Source of the DNA: Alkalibacterium sp.
GTDB lineage: Bacteria; Bacillota; Bacilli; Lactobacillales; Carnobacteriaceae_A
Assembly: GCA_020832185.1 (NCBI GenBank)
Contig: JAFIFE010000025.1
Coordinates: forward strand, 62,001-126,000
Length of the DNA: 64,000 nt
Direction of reading: 5' to 3'
Shown: one piece after another, positions 15,019 to 24,187 of the stretch
Layout of the letters: every line of letters starts with the position of its first letter
Position numbering within the stretch: position 1 is the stretch's first letter
The notes under the pieces: generated by a model
What the model saw: only the letters and a program-made list of their open reading frames with translations
Databases searched by the model: none
What the model was told of the DNA's origin: nothing
Made by a program: the position numbers and the translations under genes

Positions 15019-18000
15019 TCAGCTCGGTACATTGACCGGCGCATCGTTCGCCCGTTCCCCTTTGTTATCTAGAAACACACTCATTTTAGCTTCTTCTTCA
15101 GTTGACCCTTCCGTCATGTATGCATCGATTTTTGCGGTGATTTCTTTGTATTCAAATGGAATGACTTTAATGAACTGCTGAATAGACGATTCCCAGTCAG
15201 ACAGCACATGTCTGGCCTGAGAGGACTGGGTATACGCCACATGCTGCTCGAGCATCTCTTTCAGTTCCTGCTGATCTTTAGGATCTGACACTGTCTCGAA
15301 GGTGACTAATTCACTGTTTGCCCGTTCTTTGAAGGCGTTGTGATCCTCGCTCCATACATAAGCGACGCCCCCTGACATTCCAGCAGCAAAGTTTTTCCCG
15401 ACATCTCCAAGAATGGCGACACGCCCGCCAGTCATATACTCACATCCGTGATCCCCTACTCCTTCTACTACCAGAGAAGCGCCACTGTTTCTCACTGCAA
15501 ATCGCTCCCCCGCCAATCCATTCAAGTAAGCTTCACCCTCTGTTGCACCATAAAAAGCAACATTTCCTGCTATAACATTTTGGCTGGGCACGAATGAAGA
15601 CGAGTCTGGTGTTCTTATAATTATTTTTCCTCCAGATAAGCCTTTGCCGACATAGTCGTTGGCATCCCCCGTTACATCGATCGTTATGCCTTTTGGAAGA
15701 AACGCCCCTACACTCTGACCGGCTGATCCTGTACAGTTCAGCATAATCGTGTCTTCAGGCAAGCCTTCTGGTCCCTTCTTGAGCGATACTTCACTTCCCA
15801 CGATGGTCCCGATGACCCTGTTCATATTGGTTACCTTCAAGTCCAGACGTACAGGTTTTCCTGTACGGATTGCTTCTTTCACTTTAGGCAAGATCGTAGT
15901 CATATCAAGCGACTCATCAATTTTATGATTCTGCCTGGTCTTATTTAATCTGATGTTTCCTTTTGGCTGATAGAGTATTCTGCTCAAGTCAAGCTGTGAC
16001 GCTTTCCAGTGATTTTTTGCCCAGTCTCCAAATTCAAGCAGATCTGTTCGTCCTATCAAGTCTTCTATCTTTGTAAAGCCTAATTCAGCCATGATTTCCC
16101 TTACTTCCTGAGCAATAAAGGTCATGAAGGTGACAACGTGTTCGGGTTTGCCCATAAATTTCTTCCTCAATTCAGGATTTTGTGTAGCAATACCCACTGG
16201 GCAGGTGTCCAGGTGACAGACCCTCATCATCACGCAGCCTAAAACGACTAATGGTGCAGTGGCAAAACCGAATTCTTCAGCCCCTATCAAAGCTGCCAGG
16301 ATCACATCACGACCCGTCAATAATTTCCCATCCGTTTCGAGCGTGACGCGTTCTCTCAAGTCATTCATCAGTAAAGTCTGGTGTGTTTCAGCGAGCCCAA
16401 GTTCCCAAGGCAGTCCTGCGTGACGGATACTTGTTTTGGGTGAAGCACCTGTCCCGCCATCGTAGCCCACTATCGATATGACATCGGCATTTCCTTTAGC
16501 TACGCCTGATGCAATGGTTCCAACTCCCGCTTTTGACGCCAGTTTTACGCTGATACGTGCTCTGCGGTTCGCATTTTTCAAATCGTGAATCAATTGGGCT
16601 AAATCTTCTATTGAATAAATATCATGGTGTGGAGGCGGAGAAATCAATCCGACCCCAGTCGTTGAGTTTCTGACGTTCGCTATCCACGGATACACTTTCT
16701 CTCCCGGAAGCTGTCCACCCTCACCAGGTTTCGCTCCCTGAGCCATCTTGATCTGCAGCTCTTCCGCATTGACCAGGTAATGACTGTTTACACCGAATCG
16801 GCCGGAAGCCACCTGCTTGATGGCGCTTCGTCTGAAGTCTCCATTGTCATCTCTTATGAATCGTTTAGGGTCTTCTCCACCTTCACCAGAATTTGACTTC
16901 CCGCCGATACGGTTCATGGCAATCGCTAAGGTTTCATGTGCTTCTGCGCTCAGGGATCCAAAGGACATTGCCCCTGTTTTAAAACGCTTGAACAAGTCTT
17001 CCACCGATTCCACCTTTTCGATCGGTACCGGCTGACGGTTTGATTTCAAGTCAAATAAGTGCCTTATGAAGCCACTATACTGCTCATTGATGGCATGAGA
17101 ATAATCCTTGTACAACCGATAGTCGTCTCGTCTGGCTGCCCACTGCAGTTTATGCATGGTCAGTGGGTTGTAAGCGTGACGTTCCCCGCCTTTTCGCCAC
17201 TGCATGTCACTGCCAGAATCAAGTGACTTGTAGAGTTCATCCTGATACCCCTGCTCGTGACGCATCTTAGCTTCCAGAGCAATGGTATTCAGATCGATCC
17301 CATCCAACTGTGAAGCTGTTCCGGTAAAGTACTCATGAATGACTGATTCACTTATCCCGATGGCTTCGAAGATCTGAGCGCCTCTGTAACTTTGAATGGT
17401 TGAGATGCCCATCTTAGACATGACCTTAACGACGCCTTCTGTTGCAGCTTGGCGGTACTTTTCCACTGTCTCTGCATAAGTGGAGTCAATCGTTCCTTTT
17501 TCCACTTCGTTTCTGATTGTTTCATATGCTAAATAAGGGTGAACCGCATCTGCTCCATAACCGATCAAGGCGGCAAAATGATGCACTTCCCTTACTTCAC
17601 CGCTTGCTGCGATCAGACTGGCTTTCGTGCGCAATCCTTTTCTTACCAGATGCTGATGGATACTGCTGACAGCCAGTAAAGTCGGTATCGCCACATTGTT
17701 TTCATCCATGTGCCGATCCGTCAGAACAATAAGAGACTGCCCCGATAGGACTGCTTCTTCAACCTCTCTCTGCAGCTTTTGAATACTATCTTTTAAATCG
17801 TCTGAGAATAGGGTATTCAATACCACAGATGTAAATCCGTCTTTGTTCAGGCGAGTCAGTTCATTAAATTGCGAGTCAGTTAGAATCGGCGTGTCCAGCC
17901 GGATGCGCTGACTTTCTTTTTTAGACGACTGTATTAAGTCCCCTTCTGCTCCTAGCCATGTGAGTGTGGACGTCACGACTTGCTCTCTGTACGCATCTAT

Positions 18001-19575
18001 CGGCGGATTCGTCACTTGGGCAAAATGCTGCTTGAAGTATAAGAACAGAGACTGCGGGCGGTCTGACATGACGGCTAAAGGAGTGTCGATTCCCATGGCG
18101 CCGATTGGGTCTTTCCCTTTTTCAATCAGGGGTTTCAAATACTTTTCAATGTCTTCTGTCGTATACCCAAAGGCTTTTTGTCTTTGGATCAACTCGTTTA
18201 TTGCTGCTGTTTCTTCTTCTGTACTGTTTTCATTTAAGTAAATCACTTCGTCTTTTAGCCACTCCCCGTACGGGGCTTGACTGACGATCTGACTTTTCAG
18301 TTCCTGATCAGGAATAATGCGGCCCTGTTCTAAATCGATCATCAGCATTTTTCCTGGACTCAAGCGCTCCTTGGATACCACGTCTTCTTCGTTGACATCA
18401 ATGACGCCTGTTTCTGATGCATAAATAATCGTGTCATCTTTCATGACGTAATAACGAGCCGGGCGCAACCCGTTTCTGTCCAGTAAAGCAGCTATTTGCT
18501 TGCCATTTGTAAAGGTGATCGAGGTTGGCCCATCCCATGGTTCCATCAGGGTGCTGTGGTAATGGTAAAAATCTCTTTTCTCCTCACTCATGTCCGGGTT
18601 ATTTTCCCAGGGTTCGGGAATCAGCATCATCGCAGAATGAGCCAGTGACCGCCCAGCCAGAGTGAAGAATTCCAGCGCATTGTCCAGTACAGCTGAATCA
18701 CTGCCGGCTTCGTCTAAAATCGGCAGAACCTTTTTCAGATCGTCCCCAAACGCTTCCGATACAAAGGTTTTCTCTCGTGCACGCATCCAGTTGATATTGC
18801 CCCGTAACGTGTTGATCTCCCCATTATGGATCAGATAGCGATTCGGGTGAGCCCGTTCCCAGTTCGGTACCGTGTTTGTACTGAACCTCGAATGGACTAG
18901 AGCAAATGCCGATGCATATTCAGTATCCTGCAAGTCCAGATAAAACTGATCCACTTGGCTTGACGTCAGCAACCCTTTATACACAATGGTCTGACTGGAA
19001 AAACTTGGGAAATAAAAAGCTTTTTCGTTGGTGTCTGCTATTTTTTCTGCCTGTTTTCTAATCACATACAATTTGCGCTCAAAAGCCAGCGTGTCAGACA
19101 CATGTTCTGAGGCCCCAATGAACACTTGTCTGATATAAGGAGCAGATTCTTGACCTTTTGACCCAATCATCCTGACATTCGTCGGGACCGTCCGCCAGCC
19201 GATCACTCGCTGCCCTTCCTTTTCGACCAGCTCTTCAATGGCTTCTTCAAACACCTGCTGCTTCGGATCATCTCTATGGAAAAAAACCATTCCTACCCCG
19301 TATTGACCGGGTTCAGGCAGTTTGAAATGCGGAAGCTCCTTTCTAAAAAAAGCATCCGGCAGTTGGGTCATGATCCCTGATCCGTCACCTGTATCCGGGT
19401 CACTTCCCTGACCTCCCCGGTGATCGAGGTGAATAAGCAGTTCCATCCCTTTTTTAACAATGCTATGGCTTTTATGCCCTTTCATGTGTGCAAATAATCC
19501 GATTCCACAATTGTCTCTTTCAAACTGCGGCGAGTAAAGGCCTTGCAGCTCGTGAACGGGATTAAATTTAGTCAT
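15019..19575 (-). CDS. gltB: Glutamate synthase large subunit
   Basis: A 1518-residue alpha subunit that makes two glutamates from glutamine and 2-oxoglutarate. A short propeptide (22 residues) precedes Cys23 in RDNCGIGLFAHMKG, the N-terminal nucleophile of the class II glutaminase domain. The central and FMN domains follow, with the loop SGEGGEDPKRF and the 3Fe-4S Cys cluster CVMMRVCHLDTCPVGIATQ at about residues 1145-1160. The C-terminal GXGXG beta-helix (GSAGQSVGAFL, GGKIIIRTP, GGVAYVWSED) is complete. The start follows GGGGGAGA. A gltC-type regulator is transcribed divergently, as in Bacillus, so gltBD is probably activated when glutamate demand is high. Confidence 0.98.
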   Translation of the reverse strand: MTKFNPVHELQGLYSPQFERDNCGIGLFAHMKGHKSHSIVKKGMELLIHLDHRGGQGSDPDTGDGSGIMTQLPDAFFRKELPHFKLPEPGQYGVGMVFFHRDDPKQQVFEEAIEELVEKEGQRVIGWRTVPTNVRMIGSKGQESAPYIRQVFIGASEHVSDTLAFERKLYVIRKQAEKIADTNEKAFYFPSFSSQTIVYKGLLTSSQVDQFYLDLQDTEYASAFALVHSRFSTNTVPNWERAHPNRYLIHNGEINTLRGNINWMRAREKTFVSEAFGDDLKKVLPILDEAGSDSAVLDNALEFFTLAGRSLAHSAMMLIPEPWENNPDMSEEKRDFYHYHSTLMEPWDGPTSITFTNGKQIAALLDRNGLRPARYYVMKDDTIIYASETGVIDVNEEDVVSKERLSPGKMLMIDLEQGRIIPDQELKSQIVSQAPYGEWLKDEVIYLNENSTEEETAAINELIQRQKAFGYTTEDIEKYLKPLIEKGKDPIGAMGIDTPLAVMSDRPQSLFLYFKQHFAQVTNPPIDAYREQVVTSTLTWLGAEGDLIQSSKKESQRIRLDTPILTDSQFNELTRLNKDGFTSVVLNTLFSDDLKDSIQKLQREVEEAVLSGQSLIVLTDRHMDENNVAIPTLLAVSSIHQHLVRKGLRTKASLIAASGEVREVHHFAALIGYGADAVHPYLAYETIRNEVEKGTIDSTYAETVEKYRQAATEGVVKVMSKMGISTIQSYRGAQIFEAIGISESVIHEYFTGTASQLDGIDLNTIALEAKMRHEQGYQDELYKSLDSGSDMQWRKGGERHAYNPLTMHKLQWAARRDDYRLYKDYSHAINEQYSGFIRHLFDLKSNRQPVPIEKVESVEDLFKRFKTGAMSFGSLSAEAHETLAIAMNRIGGKSNSGEGGEDPKRFIRDDNGDFRRSAIKQVASGRFGVNSHYLVNAEELQIKMAQGAKPGEGGQLPGEKVYPWIANVRNSTTGVGLISPPPHHDIYSIEDLAQLIHDLKNANRRARISVKLASKAGVGTIASGVAKGNADVISIVGYDGGTGASPKTSIRHAGLPWELGLAETHQTLLMNDLRERVTLETDGKLLTGRDVILAALIGAEEFGFATAPLVVLGCVMMRVCHLDTCPVGIATQNPELRKKFMGKPEHVVTFMTFIAQEVREIMAELGFTKIEDLIGRTDLLEFGDWAKNHWKASQLDLSRILYQPKGNIRLNKTRQNHKIDESLDMTTILPKVKEAIRTGKPVRLDLKVTNMNRVIGTIVGSEVSLKKGPEGLPEDTIMLNCTGSAGQSVGAFLPKGITIDVTGDANDYVGKGLSGGKIIIRTPDSSSFVPSQNVIAGNVAFYGATEGEAYLNGLAGERFAVRNSGASLVVEGVGDHGCEYMTGGRVAILGDVGKNFAAGMSGGVAYVWSEDHNAFKERANSELVTFETVSDPKDQQELKEMLEQHVAYTQSSQARHVLSDWESSIQQFIKVIPFEYKEITAKIDAYMTEGSTEEEAKMSVFLDNKGERANDAPVNVPS

Positions 19576-19720
19576 GTTTATCTCCCCCAGTTAATCAGCT
19601 TAAGGTCACTGCTTTTTAGTGTTCTTCTATTGTAATCCTTTGCATTTATGCATACAATACATATAATTGATAGATTTAATCTAATTTCGATATGATTATT
19701 TGCCGTCTGGAGGAAATAAA

Positions 19721-20605
19721 ATGGAACTGAAACAACTCATTTATTTTATAGAAGTAGCAGAAAGAGAGCATATGTCCAATGCCGCCCAGCACTTGAATGT
19801 GGCCCAATCAGCCATCAGCAGACAAATCAGCAATCTGGAAGAGGAACTGGGCGTTCAGCTGTTTGAACGTGTGGGTCGCAATATGAAACTGTTGCCCGTC
19901 GGACAGATTCTTCTGACGCACGCTAAAGATGTGATTAATCGGCTTGAACAGACGAAAAAAGAAATGGCTGATCATATTGCGCCAGAATCCGGGGTCATTA
20001 AACTAGGATTCCCGACTAGTCTGGCTACCAGTCTTCTGCCCAATCTAATCAATAGCTACAGTAAGTCGTTTCCAGCTATCCAGTTTCAACTGCGTCAAGG
20101 CTCGTATCAGTTTCTGATCGATGCTATTAAGAACCGGGAACTGAATCTTGCTTTTATCGGTCCCGTCATAGAAGATGAACCAGCCATTAGAGGAGATATT
20201 TTATTTAAAGAAAAAATGCATCTCCTTGTCTCCCGCCAGCATAAGGCAGCTCACAGAGAGTCCATTACGCTTAAGGAACTGAAGGACGAAGCCTTTATTC
20301 TGTTCCCTAAAGGCTATATTCTGGAGAAACTGGTGGTTGATGCCTGCCATAATGAAGGGTTCGCCCCACATGTCAGCACACAGGGAGAAGACATGGATGC
20401 CATCAAGGGGATGGTTGCAGCGGGGATCGGTATCACGATCCTTCCAGACAGTGCCATTACCAAATACGAAACTGACTTTTTAAAATGTGTGCCTATAAAC
20501 AGTCCGCAACTGGTGAGAAGTGTAGGAATGATCACTCCAAACACACGGCAGCTGACGCCATCGGAAAAAGGCTTCTATACCTTTGTAAAAAATCAGTTCA
20601 ACTGA
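19721..20605 (+). CDS. gltC: LysR-type regulator, GltC-like
   Basis: A 294-residue LysR-family activator, divergent from gltB and most simply the regulator of gltBD. The N-terminal winged HTH reads MELKQLIYFIEVAEREHMSN then AAQHLNVAQSAISRQISNLE. The co-inducer domain follows from residue 90 (IKLGFPTSLATSLLPNLI), with VAAGIGITILPDSAI near residue 235. I chose the ATG at 19721, 7 bases after GGAGGA; an upstream TTG overlaps that site. The 145-base intergenic region must hold both promoters. A weak hairpin (AACCC...GGGTT, 20614-20640) may end the transcript. Confidence 0.9.
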   Translation: MELKQLIYFIEVAEREHMSNAAQHLNVAQSAISRQISNLEEELGVQLFERVGRNMKLLPVGQILLTHAKDVINRLEQTKKEMADHIAPESGVIKLGFPTSLATSLLPNLINSYSKSFPAIQFQLRQGSYQFLIDAIKNRELNLAFIGPVIEDEPAIRGDILFKEKMHLLVSRQHKAAHRESITLKELKDEAFILFPKGYILEKLVVDACHNEGFAPHVSTQGEDMDAIKGMVAAGIGITILPDSAITKYETDFLKCVPINSPQLVRSVGMITPNTRQLTPSEKGFYTFVKNQFN

Positions 20606-20671
20606 TCATAAGAACCCTGCTAATTTAAGCAATGGGGTTATATATAGAAAGAAGTGCTCGAATCAGGTCGG

Positions 20672-20998
20672 AGAATGAGTCAGTTTATCTATTGAGACTA
20701 GTTCAGCCTCCTATCCTCATACGAACGCGACACAAAAGAGCTATTGTGACTAGTTGACAGTGATTTGACTGCAGAACTAGTCACTAAAACATTATTGTGA
20801 CTAGTTCATGTTAAAAAATTAAAAGAAGTGGTTCCAAAAGACGGATTGAGACTACTTCCTGCAAGAAATAGGAATGAACTACCCACTAAACGAGTTTTGT
20901 GACTAGTTCCGTGACTAATTTTTCAGGAACGAGTCTCAATCCTATTCATGTGGCTAGTTAGAGTGCATTAGAACCTGCAACTGGTCTCACTTTTGCGC
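20672..20998. repeat. Array of degenerate inverted repeats with strict 51-nt period
   Basis: Six units start at 20692, 20744, 20795, 20846, 20897 and 20948, at spacings 52, 51, 51, 51, 51. Each unit is a 13-nt left arm (consensus TTGTGACTAGTTC), a 17-nt unrelated segment (18 in unit 1), a ~15-nt right arm in inverted orientation (GAACTAGTCACAAAA, degenerate) and a ~6-nt linker. A solitary right arm (GAATGAGTCAG) precedes unit 1 at 20672. The best junction, GAACTAGTCAC-N12-GTGACTAGTTC at units 2/3, is a perfect 11-bp inverted repeat. All plus frames contain stops, so it is not coding. It lies between gltC and a bidirectional terminator. Family unknown. Confidence 0.85.
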
Positions 20999-21059
20999 GC
21001 TGACGAAAACGAACTGTAAATAGTGGTCCTTCCTCTTCTTATCTTGAGTGACCCCATAG

Positions 21060-21119
21060 AAAAATCCACTCTCTATCCTGATGACTATTCAGTCATTAAG
21101 ATAGGAAGTGGATTTTTTT
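21060..21119. terminator. Bidirectional terminator
   Basis: AAAAATCCACT pairs with AGTGGATTTTTTT, with inner CTATC/GATAG and ATGACT/AGTCAT stems. It can end the minus-strand zinc-ribbon gene and any plus-strand transcript through the repeat array. Confidence 0.85.
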
Positions 21120-21143
21120 AAAAGTCTTTGTTCTCATCAGTAG

Positions 21144-21356
21144 TTAAAATTGAAGATTACAATTGGAGCAGTAAGGGGTCTGTGTCCGCTTGACACTTTT
21201 TCCGCATGACGGACAATGAACAATGCCCTCATCCTCTTTTCCTAAGGAGGATAGGCCGTGAGCTACTGCTCTGCTGCCTATATTTAAGGATTTTGTCTTA
21301 TATTTAAACGAAAGATATAGGATAAAGTCGGTGAGTATCAGCACAGCCACAATCAT
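21144..21356 (-). CDS. Small membrane-anchored zinc-ribbon protein
   Basis: A 70-residue protein with one N-terminal membrane helix (MIVAVLILTDFILYLSF) and a C-terminal zinc ribbon with two CxxC pairs (HCPSCGKSVKR and PYCSNCNLQF). The start is the ATG at 21356, because GAGGAG lies 6 bases upstream; an ATG at 21371 would overlap that site. It lies 31 bases downstream of the MDR dehydrogenase and may share its transcript. The fold is clear but the function is not; such proteins are common, unassigned single-pass zinc-ribbon proteins in Firmicutes. Confidence 0.7.
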   Translation of the reverse strand: MIVAVLILTDFILYLSFKYKTKSLNIGSRAVAHGLSSLGKEDEGIVHCPSCGKSVKRTQTPYCSNCNLQF

Positions 21357-21386
21357 AAAGTCGCTCCTCATTGAGATAGAATCGTT

Positions 21387-22298
21387 TTATTGAAATGCAA
21401 TAATGATTTTTCCTCCTGCATGACCTGTTTCACTTAACGCGTGTGCCTCTCTAACATCCTTTTCAGTGAAGGGAACGACTTTAGTGATGACAGGTCGGAT
21501 ATCTCGTTTGCTTAACCACTCATTTAAGTGCTCCAGTGCTTCTTTGGTTGGACTCATTGAGAAATACGATGCTTCAATGCCTTGTTCGTCAGCTAGAGCT
21601 TGATCCGGCTCCTCTGCAACCGATAATAACCGTCCACCCTGACGAAGAACAGCGATACTTTTTTTCTGAATAGACCCTCCTAAGGTATCAAAGACAAGAT
21701 CCATTTCATCCAAAACGTCCTCAAACACTTCCGTTTCGTAATTGACCGGGTGATCGGCTCCTAAATGTGTGAGCATCACCTGATTTTTGCTTCCCGCTGT
21801 TGAGGCAACCCAGGCGCGTTTTAGTTTAGCCAGTTGAATCGCCAAGGATCCGACACCTCCTGACCCTGCATGGACCAGTACACGGTCCCCTTCTTTTACT
21901 TTTCCTCTAGTAATGATGGCTTCATATGCTGTCTGACCTGTGAGGGGGATGGCTGCTGCTTCTTCGTACGATACAGAGTCGTGTAATTTTACCGCTCTCT
22001 CAGGGTTGACAGACACGTACTCAGCATACGTTTTCGCCCCATTGGCCATCACTCGGTCCCCTACTTTAAACTCAGTCACATCTTCTCCGACTTCCGTGAC
22101 CATCCCTGCCACATCATTCCCGACGATCATAGGGAGTTTCCCTCCAAAGGACCCCTTACGTCTTTTTGTATCCACAGGGTTAACACTTGTCGCATGCATT
22201 TGAACAATCATTCTATTCGGTTTGAGTACAGGGTGATCCACCTCTTTCAGCTGCAGCTCCTCTACTCCACCAAATGCTTCTATGACGATGGCTTTCAT
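21387..22298 (-). CDS. Zinc-independent MDR-family NADPH:quinone oxidoreductase-like protein
   Basis: A 303-residue medium-chain dehydrogenase/reductase of the quinone oxidoreductase group. The N-terminal GroES-like domain contains VGNDVAGMVTEVGEDVTEFKVGDRVMA. The NADPH-binding motif is VHAGSGGVGSLAIQLAK (about residue 140). There are no catalytic zinc ligands (no GHE or Cys cluster), which sets it apart from alcohol dehydrogenases. It probably reduces quinones or electrophilic carbonyls. The ATG follows GAGGAGG. It is near the WrbA-like quinone reductase, but that gene is on the other strand. Confidence 0.85.
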   Translation of the reverse strand: MKAIVIEAFGGVEELQLKEVDHPVLKPNRMIVQMHATSVNPVDTKRRKGSFGGKLPMIVGNDVAGMVTEVGEDVTEFKVGDRVMANGAKTYAEYVSVNPERAVKLHDSVSYEEAAAIPLTGQTAYEAIITRGKVKEGDRVLVHAGSGGVGSLAIQLAKLKRAWVASTAGSKNQVMLTHLGADHPVNYETEVFEDVLDEMDLVFDTLGGSIQKKSIAVLRQGGRLLSVAEEPDQALADEQGIEASYFSMSPTKEALEHLNEWLSKRDIRPVITKVVPFTEKDVREAHALSETGHAGGKIIIAFQ

Positions 22299-22635
22299 CG
22301 CAACGTCCTCCTCATTTCTTTAATCTTTCATTTCCCGCATGTATTAAACGCATTTACTTACAAATAAGTTGAGAAATCATCCCGAGTCTCTTATCCTGTC
22401 CGGGCTATGTATGCCTTGTCTAATAACTAAATACCAACTGATCTTTCCTTAGAAAAAAATAAAGCACTTAACCTAGGTTCACCTTAAGAAGAATGCGACG
22501 TTCAGTTAATGTATTCTGCGCTCCTTGAGCTAATCTTATCACAGGTCTGTAAGCTCTGTCATACGCAGACACCTCATCTCTAATTAAACTCAAACTGACC
22601 GCTGGATTGAACAGGTAACCTGAAAGCAGACACTC

Positions 22636-22689
22636 GAAAAAACCCGATCGGCTTATCAAGAGACGCACTAAGAGCAGATCCGGCTTTTT
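22636..22689 (-). terminator. Terminator of the phosphoribosyltransferase gene
   Basis: On the minus strand AAAAAGCCGGATC pairs imperfectly with GATCGGGTTTTTT across a ~25-base loop, 32 bases after the stop at 22721. The rest of the 22299-22720 gap shows no supported gene or clear site. Confidence 0.55.
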
Positions 22690-22720
22690 CATTTGTATTG
22701 ACGCGTGTTCCGAGGAAGAG

Positions 22721-23356
22721 TCAGGTTTGAGTATAGTCAATGAGCAGCCTTTCGATTTCATCGTCTTCTACTTGAGGGAAAAACCTATAATACGCACCTA
22801 CTGCCCCGAGGAAATGTTTTGGGACATCGATAGCCATCACATCATCGACTATTTTCACCAGTTCCCTGTAGGTGTCTTCAGGTATCACAGGTACGGCTAT
22901 ACTGATTTCTTTCGCCTGCTGTTCCTTGACTGCTTGAATCGCGGCCTTCATGGTCAGTCCCGTTGCGATCCCGTCGTCGACTATGATAACTGATTTCCCT
23001 TGAATGGACTGATTGTCCAGCCACTTTGAGTACATCTGTCGCCTTTTGTCCATCGCTTTGCGCAAGCGGCTGACTTCTTTAGTTAACCAGTCAGAGTCCA
23101 GGTGACTCCTCTCCCTTTCGTTGAGTATAGGCTCTCCATTTTCTGGAACGGCCCCTATAGCATATTCCGAATGAAATGGGTGCCCGATTTTCTTTGACAT
23201 GATCACATCAAATGGCAGCTGGTGGTATTGAGCAATGATGAGTCCCAAAGGTATGCCGCCTCTTGGTAATGCTAAAACCAGCTGTTTTCGACTCTCATCC
23301 AACGCGATAATCTCTGCCAGTTGCGTCCCTGCATCTTCACGATCTAGAAAAATCAT
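22721..23356 (-). CDS. Phosphoribosyltransferase family protein
   Basis: A 211-residue type I PRTase-like protein. The PRPP-binding motif is VIIVDDGIATG at about residue 120. The N-terminal LALPRGGIPLGLIIAQYHQLPFDVIMSKKIGHPFHSEYAIGAV is typical of the DRTGG/ComF-like predicted PRTases found beside stress genes. The start follows CAGGAGG. The substrate base is unknown; proteins of this type are annotated only as predicted phosphoribosyltransferases. The gene is single, with a terminator downstream, and divergent from the YtxH gene. Confidence 0.88.
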   Translation of the reverse strand: MIFLDREDAGTQLAEIIALDESRKQLVLALPRGGIPLGLIIAQYHQLPFDVIMSKKIGHPFHSEYAIGAVPENGEPILNERERSHLDSDWLTKEVSRLRKAMDKRRQMYSKWLDNQSIQGKSVIIVDDGIATGLTMKAAIQAVKEQQAKEISIAVPVIPEDTYRELVKIVDDVMAIDVPKHFLGAVGAYYRFFPQVEDDEIERLLIDYTQT

Positions 23357-23594
23357 GGGTATCCCTCCTGAGAGATAAGACAGGTGAGGAGCATCGCAGC
23401 AGCCTCACTATTTACTTGTGTTCTTTAACCAGAATATAGCATACCTTATGACATAATACCTGTCAGAGCCTCCAGAAACAGACATGTTTATCAGGAGTTC
23501 CCAGTTTCGAGTGATTCTCTTTTAAAAAAAGAAGCGTTTGTTCTATAATGGAAAGAGATACTAAAATAATACAAACGTTAGGGAGGAAATTAAT

Positions 23595-23999
23595 ATGTCA
23601 TTTATAAAAGGCGCACTGATCGGGGCAGCACTTGGTTTGCTATTTGCTCCAAAAAGCGGAAAAGAAACACGTGATGATATCGCTATGAAGTTTGATGAAT
23701 CAAAAAGACAAGCAGGCGAATACGCGGACAAAGCAAAAGTAAGATCGGGTGAAATGCAGCAGACCGCTGGAGAAGCTGGCGAAAACATCAAGCTGACGAT
23801 TACAAAAACTGCACAAGAGTTACGTGATCAACTTCACCACGCTTCTGAAGAAATCAAAAAAGAAGCAATGGACTTAAAAGATGAAGCTAAAGACACAACA
23901 GCTGAAGCTGCAGAAGAAGTGTCTGCTGAAGTGGATGAAGCCACTAAAGAAGTAAATAAAGACGATCATTCATCAAAAATACCTGGTCAACCAGGGTAA
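23595..23999 (+). CDS. YtxH domain protein, general stress type
   Basis: A 134-residue protein starting MSFIKGALIGAALGLLFAPK, the YtxH signature: a short hydrophobic glycine-rich helix followed by APKSGKETRDD. The remainder is a long, charged amphipathic helix rich in Lys, Glu and Ala (DQLHHASEEIKKEAMDLKDE), likely coiled-coil, ending in a short acidic and hydrophilic tail. Such proteins are membrane-associated and induced by general stress in Bacilli. An AGGGAGG site precedes the ATG, a TATAAT box lies near 23546, and a terminator follows. Confidence 0.85.
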   Translation: MSFIKGALIGAALGLLFAPKSGKETRDDIAMKFDESKRQAGEYADKAKVRSGEMQQTAGEAGENIKLTITKTAQELRDQLHHASEEIKKEAMDLKDEAKDTTAEAAEEVSAEVDEATKEVNKDDHSSKIPGQPG

Positions 24000-24018
24000 T
24001 CTAGCCCTTCACTGACCG

Positions 24019-24050
24019 AAATAGCGCCTGTAATCAGGTGCTATTTTTTT
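24019..24050 (+). terminator. Terminator after the YtxH gene
   Basis: AATAGCGCCTG and CAGGTGCTATT form the stem, with one G-T pair, followed by T7. Confidence 0.85.
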
Positions 24051-24091
24051 GCGTACATAAGCAAATACCTAGAGAAATCTGATTTATATAG

Positions 24092-24120
24092 TTGACATTA
24101 GCTAATGGGTGAGTTACTAT
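24092..24120 (+). promoter_or_regulatory. Promoter of the WrbA-like gene
   Basis: TTGACA at 24092-24097, a 17-base spacer and TACTAT at 24115-24120. The putative operator lies just downstream, over the expected start of transcription. Confidence 0.75.
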
Positions 24121-24130
24121 TAATTTGTAA

Positions 24131-24150
24131 GTATTTCGAATTCGAGATAC
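24131..24150. promoter_or_regulatory. MhqR-like operator (quinone-responsive MarR-type palindrome)
   Basis: GTATTTCGAATTCGAGATAC is a 20-bp palindrome with one asymmetric base pair. It resembles the B. subtilis MhqR operator (core ATCTCGAATTCGAGAT) that controls quinone and azo reductases. It sits 10 bases after the -10 box and 38 bases before the flavoprotein start, an ideal repression site. No MarR-type gene is in the window. Confidence 0.7.
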
Positions 24151-24187
24151 GCTAAATCAAATAAGCATACAAAAAGGAGAATCATTT

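Noticed and set aside
20672-20998. CRISPR array
   Set aside because: Repeats are too degenerate, the variable segments are 17 nt, far shorter than CRISPR spacers, and no cas gene is present; it is kept as an unexplained repeat array.
22468-22761. A 97-codon minus-strand frame overlapping the end of the phosphoribosyltransferase gene
   Set aside because: It has no family resemblance, runs through the probable terminator at 22636-22689 and overlaps a certain gene.
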